From Dipylidium caninum (lineage: Eukaryota > Platyhelminthes > Cestoda > Cyclophyllidea > Dipylidiidae): a DNA stretch of 64,000 nucleotides. A model generated the notes under the pieces. The model saw only the letters and a list, made by a program, of their open reading frames with translations, ran no database searches and had not been told where the DNA came from. This document shows, piece by piece, positions 1 through 12,400 of this stretch. Position 1 is the stretch's first letter. Each line of letters starts with the position of its first letter. The translations under genes and the position numbers were made by a program. Location of the stretch: contig QEYB01000882.1 in assembly GCA_017562135.1 (NCBI GenBank), forward strand, positions 124,001-188,000, read 5' to 3'.

Positions 1-3000
1 AACAAAGTTAAATTACCAGTGCATTAACTACTTCGTTTGATCAATTCCTAAAAATCACAATATTATAATCGTCTGTTGTGCAACAAAATATTTTTTGTTA
101 TAAGTTTGTTTGTGAAATTTTAGTTTACCAAGTCGTTGGGAGACGATTCCGCAGTCTTAAATCGTTAACATTTCATAATTCTTATATATATCTTCAATTA
201 GTATTGATATAACTCAACACGCTCGTCATTCAATAATCGTTTTCCCGAAGTGCATCAGTAACGTTGGAGCTAACGGCCAGCAGCACGCTTATATTGAGAC
301 GGGACTTTGAGATTTGCTCAACTTCATATTAATTTCCGAGTGTTCACTACACATTAGAATTCTAAGTCTTCTGTCACAAACGCATTGTTCATGTATACAG
401 AGTAATAAAATTCATATATAATCGGACAATTTGTTGAGGACATGATTTTAATAAAAACAGGGCTTCATTCTGTTACGCCGATTGCTCTTAAAATTCATAT
501 ATATATTTGTTTTCGCTATGAGTGTGTTTTTATTTATGCGGCTGGAGTCCTGACTTGTCACATGCAAACTGTGCATTTTACGAATGTGAGCCTATTAAAG
601 CTTAACATTCATCAATTATTACTTTTCGTTTTCATCTCGCAGCTGAAATTGATGAGGGACGAGGCAATCCATTTGGCTATTATACCACATGAAATAGTCG
701 GAGGTGTGATATTAATATACACAAGGAACGGTCGGCATTTAAATTGTCTTCGATGCGCCTTCATCAATAGTGCAAAGAGGCCTGCGTAACTAATACTCCA
801 AATCACTTGAAGCAGGCATTAGTTGGCTACCATGTACTACTATGCTTCCGGCACTCATTAATTCTCACCAGACTGGCAAAACATCATGGTAAACTATATC
901 CTCGGAAACTATCCTACTCCAATAAGTTAATTAAGAAGTGCATATAAATATAGATGTATCAGTTTAACCATTCACCAGCTGGGCAATTCATTTCTAATTG
1001 CTGTCGAATGAATTCGATTAGCAGCTGAGCAGGATTGGAACAACCTCCAAGAGGTATCTAATGTGGAGCAGTGTTCAACATGTCAGGAACTGTAAAAAAA
1101 GGGATTGTTGCACTTTGAGTGTGTTCTGGTGTACGAGAAAAGAGGATACGACTGTGCCTAACTGTCAGCAATGTTGAAGGCAATGAAATTTGTCGATTCT
1201 GCCGTACTAGACATCTGGCCTGGCTTCTACGGGGAATTAATGGTTTGGATGGACTATGTGTGTGGGTGTGCATATCCAAGAAACAGAATTCCTTTTCATT
1301 CCTTACACCATCGATTTTTTGTACTGGTAGAATGGGGTATTTGAGGCTGATGCGTGTAAAGTTCCGCTACCGCGTTCATGGCAGGGCCAAACCCATAAGT
1401 CTACTCCATTACTGCCAGGCCATTGGTCCGCTCGCCTACGCATGCCGTGATTGGCCACGGGTTGGACAGCATGAAAACTCGGTATTAACAACTTGAGCAG
1501 CAGATGCCTTTCAGGCGCCATTAGGGATGACGGTTGATTGCATGCTACTTTGAAGGGAAATTAAAAAAACAATCGTGAGTTCTGCTAGGCGTTTTTTGTT
1601 CATTTTATCACCCGGAAAAATCTATTTTATTTGGTGCTCCAAACACAATTTGATGTAGGTTTATATTGGTACTGGCCCTCCGTGTTGCCTCAATGGCTAG
1701 TAAATTAAGATTGTTGCAGAATTAAGCAAAAGGCAAAATTACTTGCGTCATTGGGGCTGTAAAGGGGTCAAGATCATAACTGATACGTTATAGCATAAGT
1801 AAGATGAAGGCACTTCTGTTAAGGAGGTCTCCAATTCTCCACTAAGAAACCTCTACGGATGACTGAGTCAAATAGTAAAAAATTCATAGAATTCTGCAAC
1901 CCAAATCCTATTACTTGTTCATTATTGTGGCGAATTATTACACAATAAGGATGCGGTACATCACATCAAGGTCAGGTCGACACAACAAATTAAGTGCTTA
2001 CTTCCGGGCGAGATTGCCGTCATGGCCATCATTTCACGCTTTGATGCACTGAGGTCAACATCTTACGTAATTACTGTCCAACCATTAAAAATTTTGTAAA
2101 TCATAACGGCCTTTAATTTCCCACTCACGAACTTTGTTCGTTTGTCTATTGATTTCACAGTTGACGAGATCGGTTGAATCTACTCATCAACGAGATAATA
2201 AAGGCGGGACAAGTTGGAAAGTAATGTTTTGAATTATTAACGAAAAAAATAAGTTGAGTTCCGCTTTCTCGACGCAACCTTTGAACAAGCATGCGAAAAA
2301 AATGCCTGATATTTGGGCCGGTAGACCTCAGGAATAGAATCGAACTGTCTCCAAATAAATACCACCATTTAGTATTGTAATTACTTGAAAAGGTGAGGAA
2401 TGAGGAAATTTTGCTTGTTTATTCCAACAAATTGACAGTAGCGAATACACTGTTTTGGAAATTGTCGCGTTCACTTCGCATTTCATGTATTTCATTTGAT
2501 AAGGAGTGACGTTATGGCTTACTCCCCTGAAGTTAGTCACATCACTTCTCGTTTCTCTACTCATTCATTTTCCCTCACTTAAACGCCCTTCATGTATGAC
2601 TGACAGTAAGATGAATAGTACGGAAGAGTTAGTATTTCCTCATCAAACTTCCATTTTTTTCCACGTCAAATCAATCGCGCATTTTACGTTCTCCACTAAA
2701 ACCATATCGGTTTAGGACAGAAAATAGGAGTATGAGTTTGATTTTACTCGGAAATTCGTTGATGGGCACTTAGTCTAACTAGCAGATCATGTGTGGCGCA
2801 TCTTAGGATTCGCAATTAAGAATCAGACATCAGAAGCAGCTCGGTGTGAAGTACAAGTTTCAGATCAACCTTGCCTACCCATACCGGTGGTATATTACGC
2901 AAAGGAAGAGGTATTGGTGAGTTCTGCTGAAGTAACGAGGGCGAGGGGAATCAACCACGGGCCTTATGACACAACTCCCGTCACCACTTGTAGTTCAAGG

Positions 3001-3330
3001 TGCAAAATCCGTATCAGTAAGCGTGTCGTCCCTTTCTTCCTACCACGTTGGGCATATTTGGGGGGTCTTTTCAATGAATCATAAGTAACAATTCTTCTGG
3101 AGAAAGTCCATTAAATTGTTTTATCAGAGGTACTTCTACACCTACCAAGAAGGTTGCCCTTGTGTCGACTTCGGCAGAAGTCTCTCGCCTTCTCTGTAGT
3201 TTGACACAGAGTTATGGCGAGAAGGCGTTTTTTATCCCAATGGAGGATTTCTACTGAGCATTTTCGGCATTTTTGCCCTTTTTTATTTACCAACTAGAGT
3301 TGAGTGAAAGAACAAAACCGTCATTCGACA
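1..3330. other. Upstream region of the kinesin gene, no coding gene recognised
   Basis: This 3.3-kb stretch precedes the kinesin start codon. It is AT-rich for the first 450 bp and has no open frame that resembles a known protein. The longest frames (442-789 and 2791-3084, both +) have no recognisable motif and no convincing splice partners. It should contain the promoter and any 5' untranslated exons of the kinesin gene, but I cannot point to a TATA box or start site. A pyrimidine-rich splice acceptor sits at its right end (3296-3297). Confidence 0.5.
3265..3297 (+). promoter_or_regulatory. Probable splice acceptor in the 5' UTR of the kinesin gene (cis or spliced-leader)
   Basis: A T/C-rich run ends in CAACTAG at 3291-3297, just 33 bases before the ATG at 3331. 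This is a good acceptor. It could end a 5' UTR intron, or be a spliced-leader addition site as used by many flatworm and nematode genes. The choice cannot be made from sequence alone. Confidence 0.4.
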
Positions 3331-3430
3331 ATGTCCTCAGTGAAGGTAGCCGTCCGTGTGAGGCCGTTCAACAAACGCGAAGCGACTCTTCATTCAAAAC
3401 TGGTCATTTCTATGGCCGGCAACACGACAA
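3331..3430 (+). CDS. KIF1A: Kinesin-3 exon 1 (residues 1-33): motor domain N-terminus
   Basis: Starts at the first ATG in frame and reads [18 protein letters not shown], the beta-1 strand and RVRPF motif of a kinesin motor. The donor is GTAAGC and the exon ends in phase 1. The start is fixed by the conserved distance of the VKVAVRVRP strand from the N-terminus in KIF1 proteins. Confidence 0.93.
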
Positions 3431-6400
3431 GTAAGCTGGACTGAATTCACCACGGGGGAGAGGAAGGCTCCCCTGTTACCCTCTAGTTTGGTTCCTTACT
3501 CACTCATTCGTTCATTTTTCCATTTATTCATCCCATAAGTGATTCATTTACTCTTTTATTCATTTATTTATTCACCTTCTCCTTAGTTAATTACACACTC
3601 GCTAGTCCTTTTATTCCTCAGTCTACTCATTCAATGAGTTATTCATTTATTCTTTCGCCAACCTACGCAGCTACACACTCCCCTTCTTTCCATCGTTCGT
3701 CTACTTATTTATTTATTTACCCAAAAGTTGGTTCATTCATTGGAACTCGCTCACATGTTAATTCTTCCCTTTTTCAAAACACTTGTTCATTCACTCTTTT
3801 ATTTGATTACTAATTCATTCATCTCGGCCTTCACTTCTCGTTCGTCCAGTTATTAATCCACTCGCTTTGCACTCATTCAATCACCTATTTATTCAGCCAT
3901 TTATCAACTCACTCCCACTTGTTATTTCACTCTTTCAGTATTCCTCCTTCTACGTACTCGGGTTTTTGACTAGAGTAGATTTTTTCCATTTATTTCCGCC
4001 TTCTTTCCTGCATGTATTCCTTCATTCACTCGTTTCTTTACGCAGTCACTCATTTAGTCAAACAATCATCACGCATCCGCCTTCTTTCGTGTTCACTAAT
4101 AATTCAACTCTCTGTAATGTAACCCATTCACTCGGTGATGCTGTGGATGTTTATTTTTCATTAATCATTATCTTGCCTCACTGCCCTCCTTCCTATTACT
4201 CATATGATTTTAGCCATTTACAAGGCGGACGGTGACGAGTCGATGGGTAAAACTTTTCAATTCGACCACAGCTTTTGGTCCCATACCGATGTGAGTGCCT
4301 CCATGTTCAAAGCTGTCGTGGCTACTTCACTGTAACCTGTCACAATAAACTTTACTGCTCTCCATTATCCTCTAAAGCTTACATGGTGCGAATGTCTAAG
4401 TAATGTACCTAGCGAGGTTAATTACCCTTCCGTTCAAACCCTGTGTGACATTCATTACCTTACCTTGTGCACCTGTTTTTTTTTACTATACCATGAAATT
4501 GTAATCGCATGCAAAGGCCAGGCAATCAAGACACTAGTCCCGAATTCTCATTACTTCCATGAGAAACAACTACGCGTTGGTGATGTATTATTATAAGGCG
4601 GCTCCGAGACTAATCTGACCCTTCTGTTGCCGTCACCCAGGAGTAGTCTGGATTTCTGCCCGATTTCTTAAATTTCTCCCAATTACACCCTTCTATGGTT
4701 GCGTTAGAAGGATGCGACGCCTGGGTCCACATTTCCCGTTCACATCGATGAGGCCTCTATTGTCTGCCTCCGCCCTATTGCACCAAACACATGTACTTAG
4801 CTTCATGTGGTCAGATTATCACCTTAACTGAGGCGCTACAGGGAGAGGCAGAGTCATTCGTACTCCGACAACATTGTAACCTTTATTGCCTCCTGTAATC
4901 AAATTGCCTCTAGATGATTAAACTCTTGGTCAGCTGATTTCTCGGACACTAAATTTCCTGTCTCAAATAAAATGGCCCTCGTGAAAAGGTGTTCGCGGAC
5001 ATTGACGTCTGTGATAGATTGGATTATATTTCAACCAGTGCAGTAACAGTATTAACGTTCTGCATTGTATCACCTTCGAGATGTAAGCAAGTCGTATTAC
5101 AAATTGTAGCCTACAGATGCTCTCTTCGTCTCCCAAAGCAAAATTTACGAAGAGCTGGGAGTGGAGGCCCTGGACCACGCGTTGGAAGGTTACAACGTCT
5201 GCGTATTCGCTTACGGCCAGACGGGTTCGGGCAAGTCCTATACGATGATGGGGAAACCGGATGACCAGGAACACATGGGATTATCGCCCCGCCTCTGTCG
5301 TGACCTCTTCTCTCGCCTAGAGAAAATTCAAAAGCATAGAGGCCAGGATTTCCAGAGCATTGTAGAGGTCCGTTGCAGCTGTTCTAATTAACCTTAGTAA
5401 GATTTCTTTTTGATACTGGGCCTGATTGAAATCATGAGGTCAGATTAATCTCGAAAATAAACATCCAATGTAAAGCATTCCATGAGTCGTCCACACCACC
5501 TTATCCACCGAACGAATGCTGACGCGGCTCCCCTTTTGGTCATCCGTCATCAGAGTTCTCCGCAGAAACATAAGGAAGAGGCTGTGGCTTATTGCCTACG
5601 TACACAGGCGGAGAGAAGGAGGGAGGAAGGGCTTGGTTAGTTGGGAGCTCAGCGTGTTAGAATATGTGGAATAAGAGAGTCAGGCGTTTCATATCCTCCT
5701 CGTCCTGCCGCGGCAGCAGAGTAGAACAGAGCAGAAGGGATTGCACAATCCCGCTCTTACCTACCTGCACAAACCCACAAAACATTACACCGACAGAGTA
5801 AGCCAGCAATTAAGTCTGTCAGAGGCGTTGACAGAGAACAAGTCTATTCTTGCTAGGACATCACGGCGACACGCTAAAATCACGGCGATCCCCACCATTC
5901 ACAGTAATGTAGTATAACTTAACAAAGTATAGCACGGCACCTTCCCATCGCAGTTACTGACAACAGGCAAGGCGACAGGCGAATGCGCATTAAGTTGTAT
6001 TTGCGGAAAATTGTAAACTCAACAACGCTCCGAGCTCATAGATCTTCAAGGGGAGTTGAATCAACTCACGCAATACTAAAATCCACTCCAGCAGCGATGT
6101 CGACTGCAAAGCACTTGTAACGCAGACCGGTCGTTGGTGTATGACAAGGGGAACTGGGCTGCCGTCGAAGCATGAAACATGTCTTTCAGGGGAATGATCC
6201 GTGCGACCTAGTTCTACTGGTATCCATATCTTCTAATGTACTTGCAGCTCTCCTACATGGAAATCTACTGCGAACGAGTTCGGGACTTGTTGAATCCCTA
6301 TGGGAAGAGCAATCTGAGAGTTCGTGAGCATCCGGTCTGCGGTCCTTATGTGGAAGACCTCTCACGATGTGCCGTTCAGTCATTTGATGAGATCAACGAG

Positions 6401-9400
6401 TTACTCGAGGCAGGTAATATGTCTAGGTAAGAGGAAACCGCACCTCCAGGCTAAGATTGAATTATGATGACAAAAAAGCTAGCATTAATTAAGGGTACTT
6501 GAAGCCGGCGAAAATAGTTACTTTTCCGCCTAAAATACTTCATGGTTTCAAAAAACATGAGGGAATGTTGAGCTCTTTCACCACGGTTTCTAAAGGCAAT
6601 TTCTGAAACATTCATTCGACTGGTCTCTATTCGGCCCCAATCTGACATTTTTTCTCATCACGACTCAACGAAGGCTCTCATATTCGCCTCTATGACTTCC
6701 GCCTCGACTTCGGCTAATCATAAAAACGAAATCTTCTCTCCTTCTTGCTCTCCCCTCTCATCTTTCTTCTCCTCCTTTCCCTTCTTCGTCTTCACCCCGA
6801 CAATTGGACAAATCGGTATGTCAGCTGGGAGTTGGTCTATTTACCCTCAACAAGAGTATTTATACGGACTCCAACACACTGCAATGCGCCTAAACTAGAA
6901 ATTATTTACCGGCGCTTAAAAAAAGCACAGTAATCTCTTTTTATCACCAGTTGCATTCTCAGACTTGGACAACACCAAGATGGAAGTTTTAGCGATGAGG
7001 GCCAGAGGAATTCCTGACGGTAGGCCACGCTATACTGCTAGAAAACCGTTTTTGATGTTTGGACAAGAGGAAAGATAAAAGAACGACTCGGAGGATGATT
7101 TACCTCGCATGCGCATACTCCCTCCTCTCTTCCCTCTCTGGTGAAACGCCTTCTGTTCGTTTACTTGCAATTTTTTATTTCACTGCTTTTACCCCAAAGG
7201 TAACTTTGGTGAAGTCACTTTGTTTCTCGCCTGGAGTGGGTATAAACAAATTTCTCTGGCGAGCATTGGAGTGCCTTTTCAATCTCATTTATAACCGCTC
7301 TTTAGCGTATGTTAGGGTTATCCGGGCGTACGAGATACTCGAAGGTGACTTGGAAATGGAGATATTTCTTTGTCTCCTTTGTTCTGAAAGAAGGGGTAAC
7401 AAATCACGCCACAACAAAGAGAGTAAAGATACTTAGCATGGGTTGTGTAAGTGAAATTTTAAACAATAAGCCTCTTTTTTTGGACGTAGGACTGTTGCCG
7501 CTACGAATATGAATGAGACAAGTAGCAGATCTCACGCCGTCCTTACCCTCCTCGTGACACAACGAGAAATCGACACGAAAACACAAGTGGTTGCTGAGAA
7601 GGTGAGAGACTTTCCCAGAGGTGAAGTTGGTTTAGTACACCCCCACCCACTTTTATGCCAATTCACATTTTGGATTCATCTTTTTTTGACTTCATGCGGA
7701 ACTATCCTCTGTTTTCTCAGTGAGAATCAGCCGTCCTTAGAAATTTTTACCCTCCAACTCACAACCTTGTTACGTTGTTTGCTCCCTTCTTTTCTTCACT
7801 CCACCCTCAACTTTGCCGGAATATTTGTCACGGGGAAACCATTCCCCAAAATGCTTTTGTATTTCGGCAATAGGCGAGCGGAAGTTTGTCAAATTGAATC
7901 CATTTATTTTCATGGATAGTGAACAGAAAGGTAATTAATAAGAGTCGTAAAATGATGCTAAGGAAGGAGTTGAAAGCGTGACGAATGCACAATCAATCTA
8001 CTCTAATGGAAATACGTTATGAATCAAGCCGACAATTGGAGGTGCATGGTAGCACCTCAACCATGGCAAGGATGTTAGGATGAAGAACTCCATATTGTTC
8101 ACTGTGAGTCTAAACTCGACAGGTCTGAGGAGAGTTTCGGACGAGTAGATGTGGGTTACTCCACAAGCGCTAAAATGCATACATGTGACAGGGGAGGGGA
8201 GTATTACTTTTGTTGCCATTGTGGAATGGAGTTGCATGAACGAAAGTGCTTTTGGATAGACGGAACAGGCAAAATGTCAGCATTTAGGCGATCAGGGAGG
8301 CTAAGGAAAAACCGAACGATCGCCAGCACATCCTCATTATATGGGACAGACAGACCTCTCATTCTCGAGTTAAGTCCACTGTCGCTTTCTTCATTACTCT
8401 CTGTTATTCCATTTTTTTCCTCCGAACAGAGGATCCGAAGCCTCTGCAATAACTAGACACACACAGAAGACGAAATGAATGTAAGGTGGATACACTCCTT
8501 TGGGCTGCGAACCGACAAATCACCAGTCAGATGCTATGACTGCCATGCACTCCTAATGGGGGCACTACATAAACAACCAGTTTATATGACACTATCACTC
8601 CGGAAGGTTCGGTCTAATGGGACAGTCGAGAGCAGTAAATAAGAGCATGATTGGAGGCACTGTAACCAGTTGAGGGCTGAACTCATCCACGTCGGAAATA
8701 ATGAAATCTGCTTGAGTTCTGCGTTTTACTGTCAGTAGGACGAAGCTTCTGGCACGATTGCAATTGTTGTACTTGAAAATCAGCCATGAGTATTAGGGTG
8801 CCTTACTTTCGCGGAGGATTGAAAGGCATTTTAAAATGATTTCAAGCCTTGTCTTCATCGTTGCAGTCATGGCTTAAAGGCAGCATCGAATTTATGCTAT
8901 ACATGAACCACTAGAAGGAAAGTAAACTGCAAATTTTAAGAAAGCATGGACTTAAGGACTTGTGAGTCAACAAGAATTGGGTAGCTTCCTTTCCCCACCA
9001 TTTCATTTGAATGATTGTGATGAATGACTATTCACTGCGATTGCTTGACCATGTCCATCAGAACGATCAAACAAATTATATCCACTGGAGGCTGTACCAT
9101 TGGCCAAACTCCATGGGGCGAATAACAGAAGTGGATTATTTTCTCTTACGTAAGTGTAGCCCTAAATATTTCCAGTTAATCCTCGCTAAATGGAACATTG
9201 CTTGTAGAGAATTGTTAAAGGATAAGGACTTACTGGTTTTCTTCCCATCCCGAACCTCTCTCTTGCTGGATTTGTCTGCTTTTGGTGACCATCGCATGGT
9301 GTCAGTCTGTTCAACGGCACGTCGAGTCAAGAATACACTTTAGGTTCACTTTATGACAACTTTGATTGGCCGCATGCATATGATGATATTTGACTTTAAT

Positions 9401-12400
9401 TGCCATGGAGGTTAAGAGGGATGCCATAATTCTGTTTGCTTTGCCTATATAATTTTTTCAGTAATTCCCCCCCTGGTAAAATTTTAACACAGAGTCCTCT
9501 TGGATCTTATATCCTCTCCAAATTAGCCTATCCAATTTCGGCACGCGATGCCCTGTTCTCCTACGAATTTTTGCTTTAATTTGAAAGGAGCTTATCAAAT
9601 GCTCTTCCTGGTACCCACTTTAAAAAAGAGGACTCCAAACGGAAGTATAACTAGAATAAAGACCCTGGCACTCGCTTCCCATCACTAGGAAAAAAAGACT
9701 TTATCAGCCCCCGGATCGACTTAACTGTCCCAAACAAGACGGATATTTGTCACAAGGCGATTGGTCGTGCAGCAGAAAGTAGTTGAACCCTAGGCTCCAA
9801 TCTCATTGCTAGAAAAGGGGTAATTAGATGCATAGGATGAGGAGGAGGCAATTTCATCCACCTCGGTTATCATTTACTTCTACGAATTTCAAAGTTTGTG
9901 GACTTATGTGCTGGTAATCTTCTCTGCGTATTTGTGAGGCAGTGTGAACTCGTGGTGCTGCAAACTTTTTGAAACGCTCTCCTCCCTGTTGTTCCGGACT
10001 GGAAGTATCCCCATTGGGCACCGTCATTAGGTATACCTCAACTCGCCTAATCGGCTATTCCATTGTCAACGTATAACTCAGCTGTTAAAGAGGGTGCTTT
10101 CATGTCAATCTTTACTTTTTTCCCTACTATGATTTCACAAAGAAGCGCATTTTCAAACTTTTAATATTGAAAAGGCGATGGTAATAGCAGTCGTTAGGGT
10201 GGAAGAAGCTGCGAAGACTGAGTCGCCGACTACCATCCTTATTGTTAAGTTAGCTTTGCTCCAACATCGACTTGTGCCTACCGCTTGCATCACAGCACAT
10301 TACAAACAAGTGTTTGAGTATGTGCTCAAGTAAGAGGGATAGGATTCTCTTCGGACACTAGTTACGGGGTGCCAAAAGAACCATTCTAATGGGCAAACCC
10401 TTACTCCAACTTGCAGAAGAGGTTAGAAATTTAGAAGCCATGCATCTTAAGATGGCCGCACGTCCTCTCTTTCTCCTTGGTTTGTCATCACTTGGCATAA
10501 TTCAGTTCTTCAAAGTGTTAAGTGTATGGCTTCTGACATTGGTTGGAGGAGTAACGAAATGAATTGTCCATCCCCTAGGTGAGCAAAATTAGTCTGGTGG
10601 ATTTGGCTGGCAGTGAACGAGCCGATGCGACGGGAGCAACAGGAGCCCGGCTCAAGGAGGGTGCCAACATTAATCGGTCACTCACAACACTTGGCAAGGT
10701 CATTGCTTTGTCTGGCGGAGATGTCTGTGAGTTCCATACCCTCATAACCCCGTTTGTTCAATATTTTTGTAACTGTGGACTCTAAGTGGCAGTATGAATA
10801 GGCGCAAACGAAGAGGTCCTGCCTTAGAGTAACTGTAACCGACTCCAATGGGTGATAGGAGGAAATCTTTTGACAAACCTTGGTTATTACCTTCTTTAAG
10901 CGTATTTCCGTACATTCTTACCACACCTTGACCGGAGGTATGCGTGCCCCTAACGACTGGACCAAACATTTTAAAGAAATCCCACATTTCTATGTGATTT
11001 TCACAGAAGTAACTAAATATAAACCAACGAAGCATGGTGACTGTTTCTGCGACGACAGTCGAATGCAGCCTCTAAATGCGCAATTGGTAATATTTTAGTG
11101 AAGTAAAACAAATAACCTAGTTAATTCTGAGAAATTAAAGTATTTCATATAGAGAATTAAGAAAAAATGTCCTTTCTAATCATTATTGTAGACATCGAAG
11201 AAGAAGAAAAAAAGTGATTTCGTACCCTATCGAGACTCCGTTTTAACTTGGCTACTTCGTGAAAATTTAGGTGAGTTGGAAAAGAGCCCTTGAATTTCAG
11301 AAACACTATTCTCTTCCCCAGTCTCCATTGTAATTTCAACAGGGGAATGGTATGCTTGACAAATAAGACCCCATAAAAATAATTTGTTAGGTGAATAGCG
11401 AGTGATTTTGAAAGATTCCCCGTATGTCAACTCTTCCTTGGGCCTCAACCACAGGCAGAAGTGAACGAAGGGTTTAGCGAAAAGAAGTAAATCATATATC
11501 GTTTCTGGGTGATGCAAAGAAAATTGTAGTGTCTTATACTTAAGAAACATACATTTGGAGTAAACTCTCATCAGCACAAGAGGAATTTCCCTTTTCACTG
11601 TGTCGTTTTCATTCCGTCCCTTTTTTTCCTCTTTCGGGAGTGGCGTGTCAAATTTGCTTAGTTTTCCTCCCTCCCCTCTGCCTAACTTCAGCGACAGCAT
11701 ATTGCCGGTTTATATATTTGAATTTAATAAGTTCTCAAAAAGTATACTTCTCTTAACTTACTGAATTAGAAAACCGATTGGATCTCTCGCATTTCAGCTG
11801 TGGCTAAACATTAGTATCGCCAGAAGTAGGAAAAAGCAGACCGAGTTGCTTCGAAAGGTGTGAACTCACAAACACCTTTAAGAACCTGGTAAGGAAGTCT
11901 TTACAATTAGAACAAATGTCTAAATGCCCCAGTTTCTCTGAAAGTTGGGGGCACGTGGTTCCACATGGGCCACATCCATTTGAGTTTTCACTTCAATAGA
12001 GTGTCGGAATGTCTTTTTAACTGGGAGGATTTGTGGTGAAGGACCATTTCAGTAGGTGGTTACTCAGTTTGGTGTAAGGTTACACAACTAAGGTAAATTG
12101 GACCTTCCACCTGTCTTGATTCGGTACTCTTCTGGTAAATTGTTCCTTTACACTTTTCTCTTTAAGGCGGAAATTCGCGTACAATGATGTTGGCCACACT
12201 CTCGCCCGCCCACGTTAATTATGAGGAAACGTTGTCCACTCTGCGATATGCTGACAGAGCCAAACAAATTGTTTGCAGGGCGGTCATTAACGAAGACCCG
12301 AACGCTCGCATCATACGTGAACTCAAGCTGGAAGTCGAACACTTGCGAGGTCTTTTGAGTTTAGAAAAAGGCTCCACAATTACGGGTAAGTTGGATTTAT

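Noticed and set aside
2791..3084. 97-codon open frame upstream of the kinesin gene
   Set aside because: No recognisable motif, and no acceptor and donor pair that would connect it to the kinesin reading frame.
3867..4235. 122-codon open frame in kinesin intron 1
   Set aside because: Produced by the CATT-rich low-complexity repeat and runs out of frame into exon 2.
8151..8456. Frame with a CCHCG cluster resembling a zinc finger
   Set aside because: Too short and without regular Cys/His spacing; lies in a 3-kb intron with no supporting structure.
11227..11700. 157-codon open frame on the minus strand
   Set aside because: It overlaps the antisense of kinesin exon 7, has no recognisable motif and no splice or promoter support.
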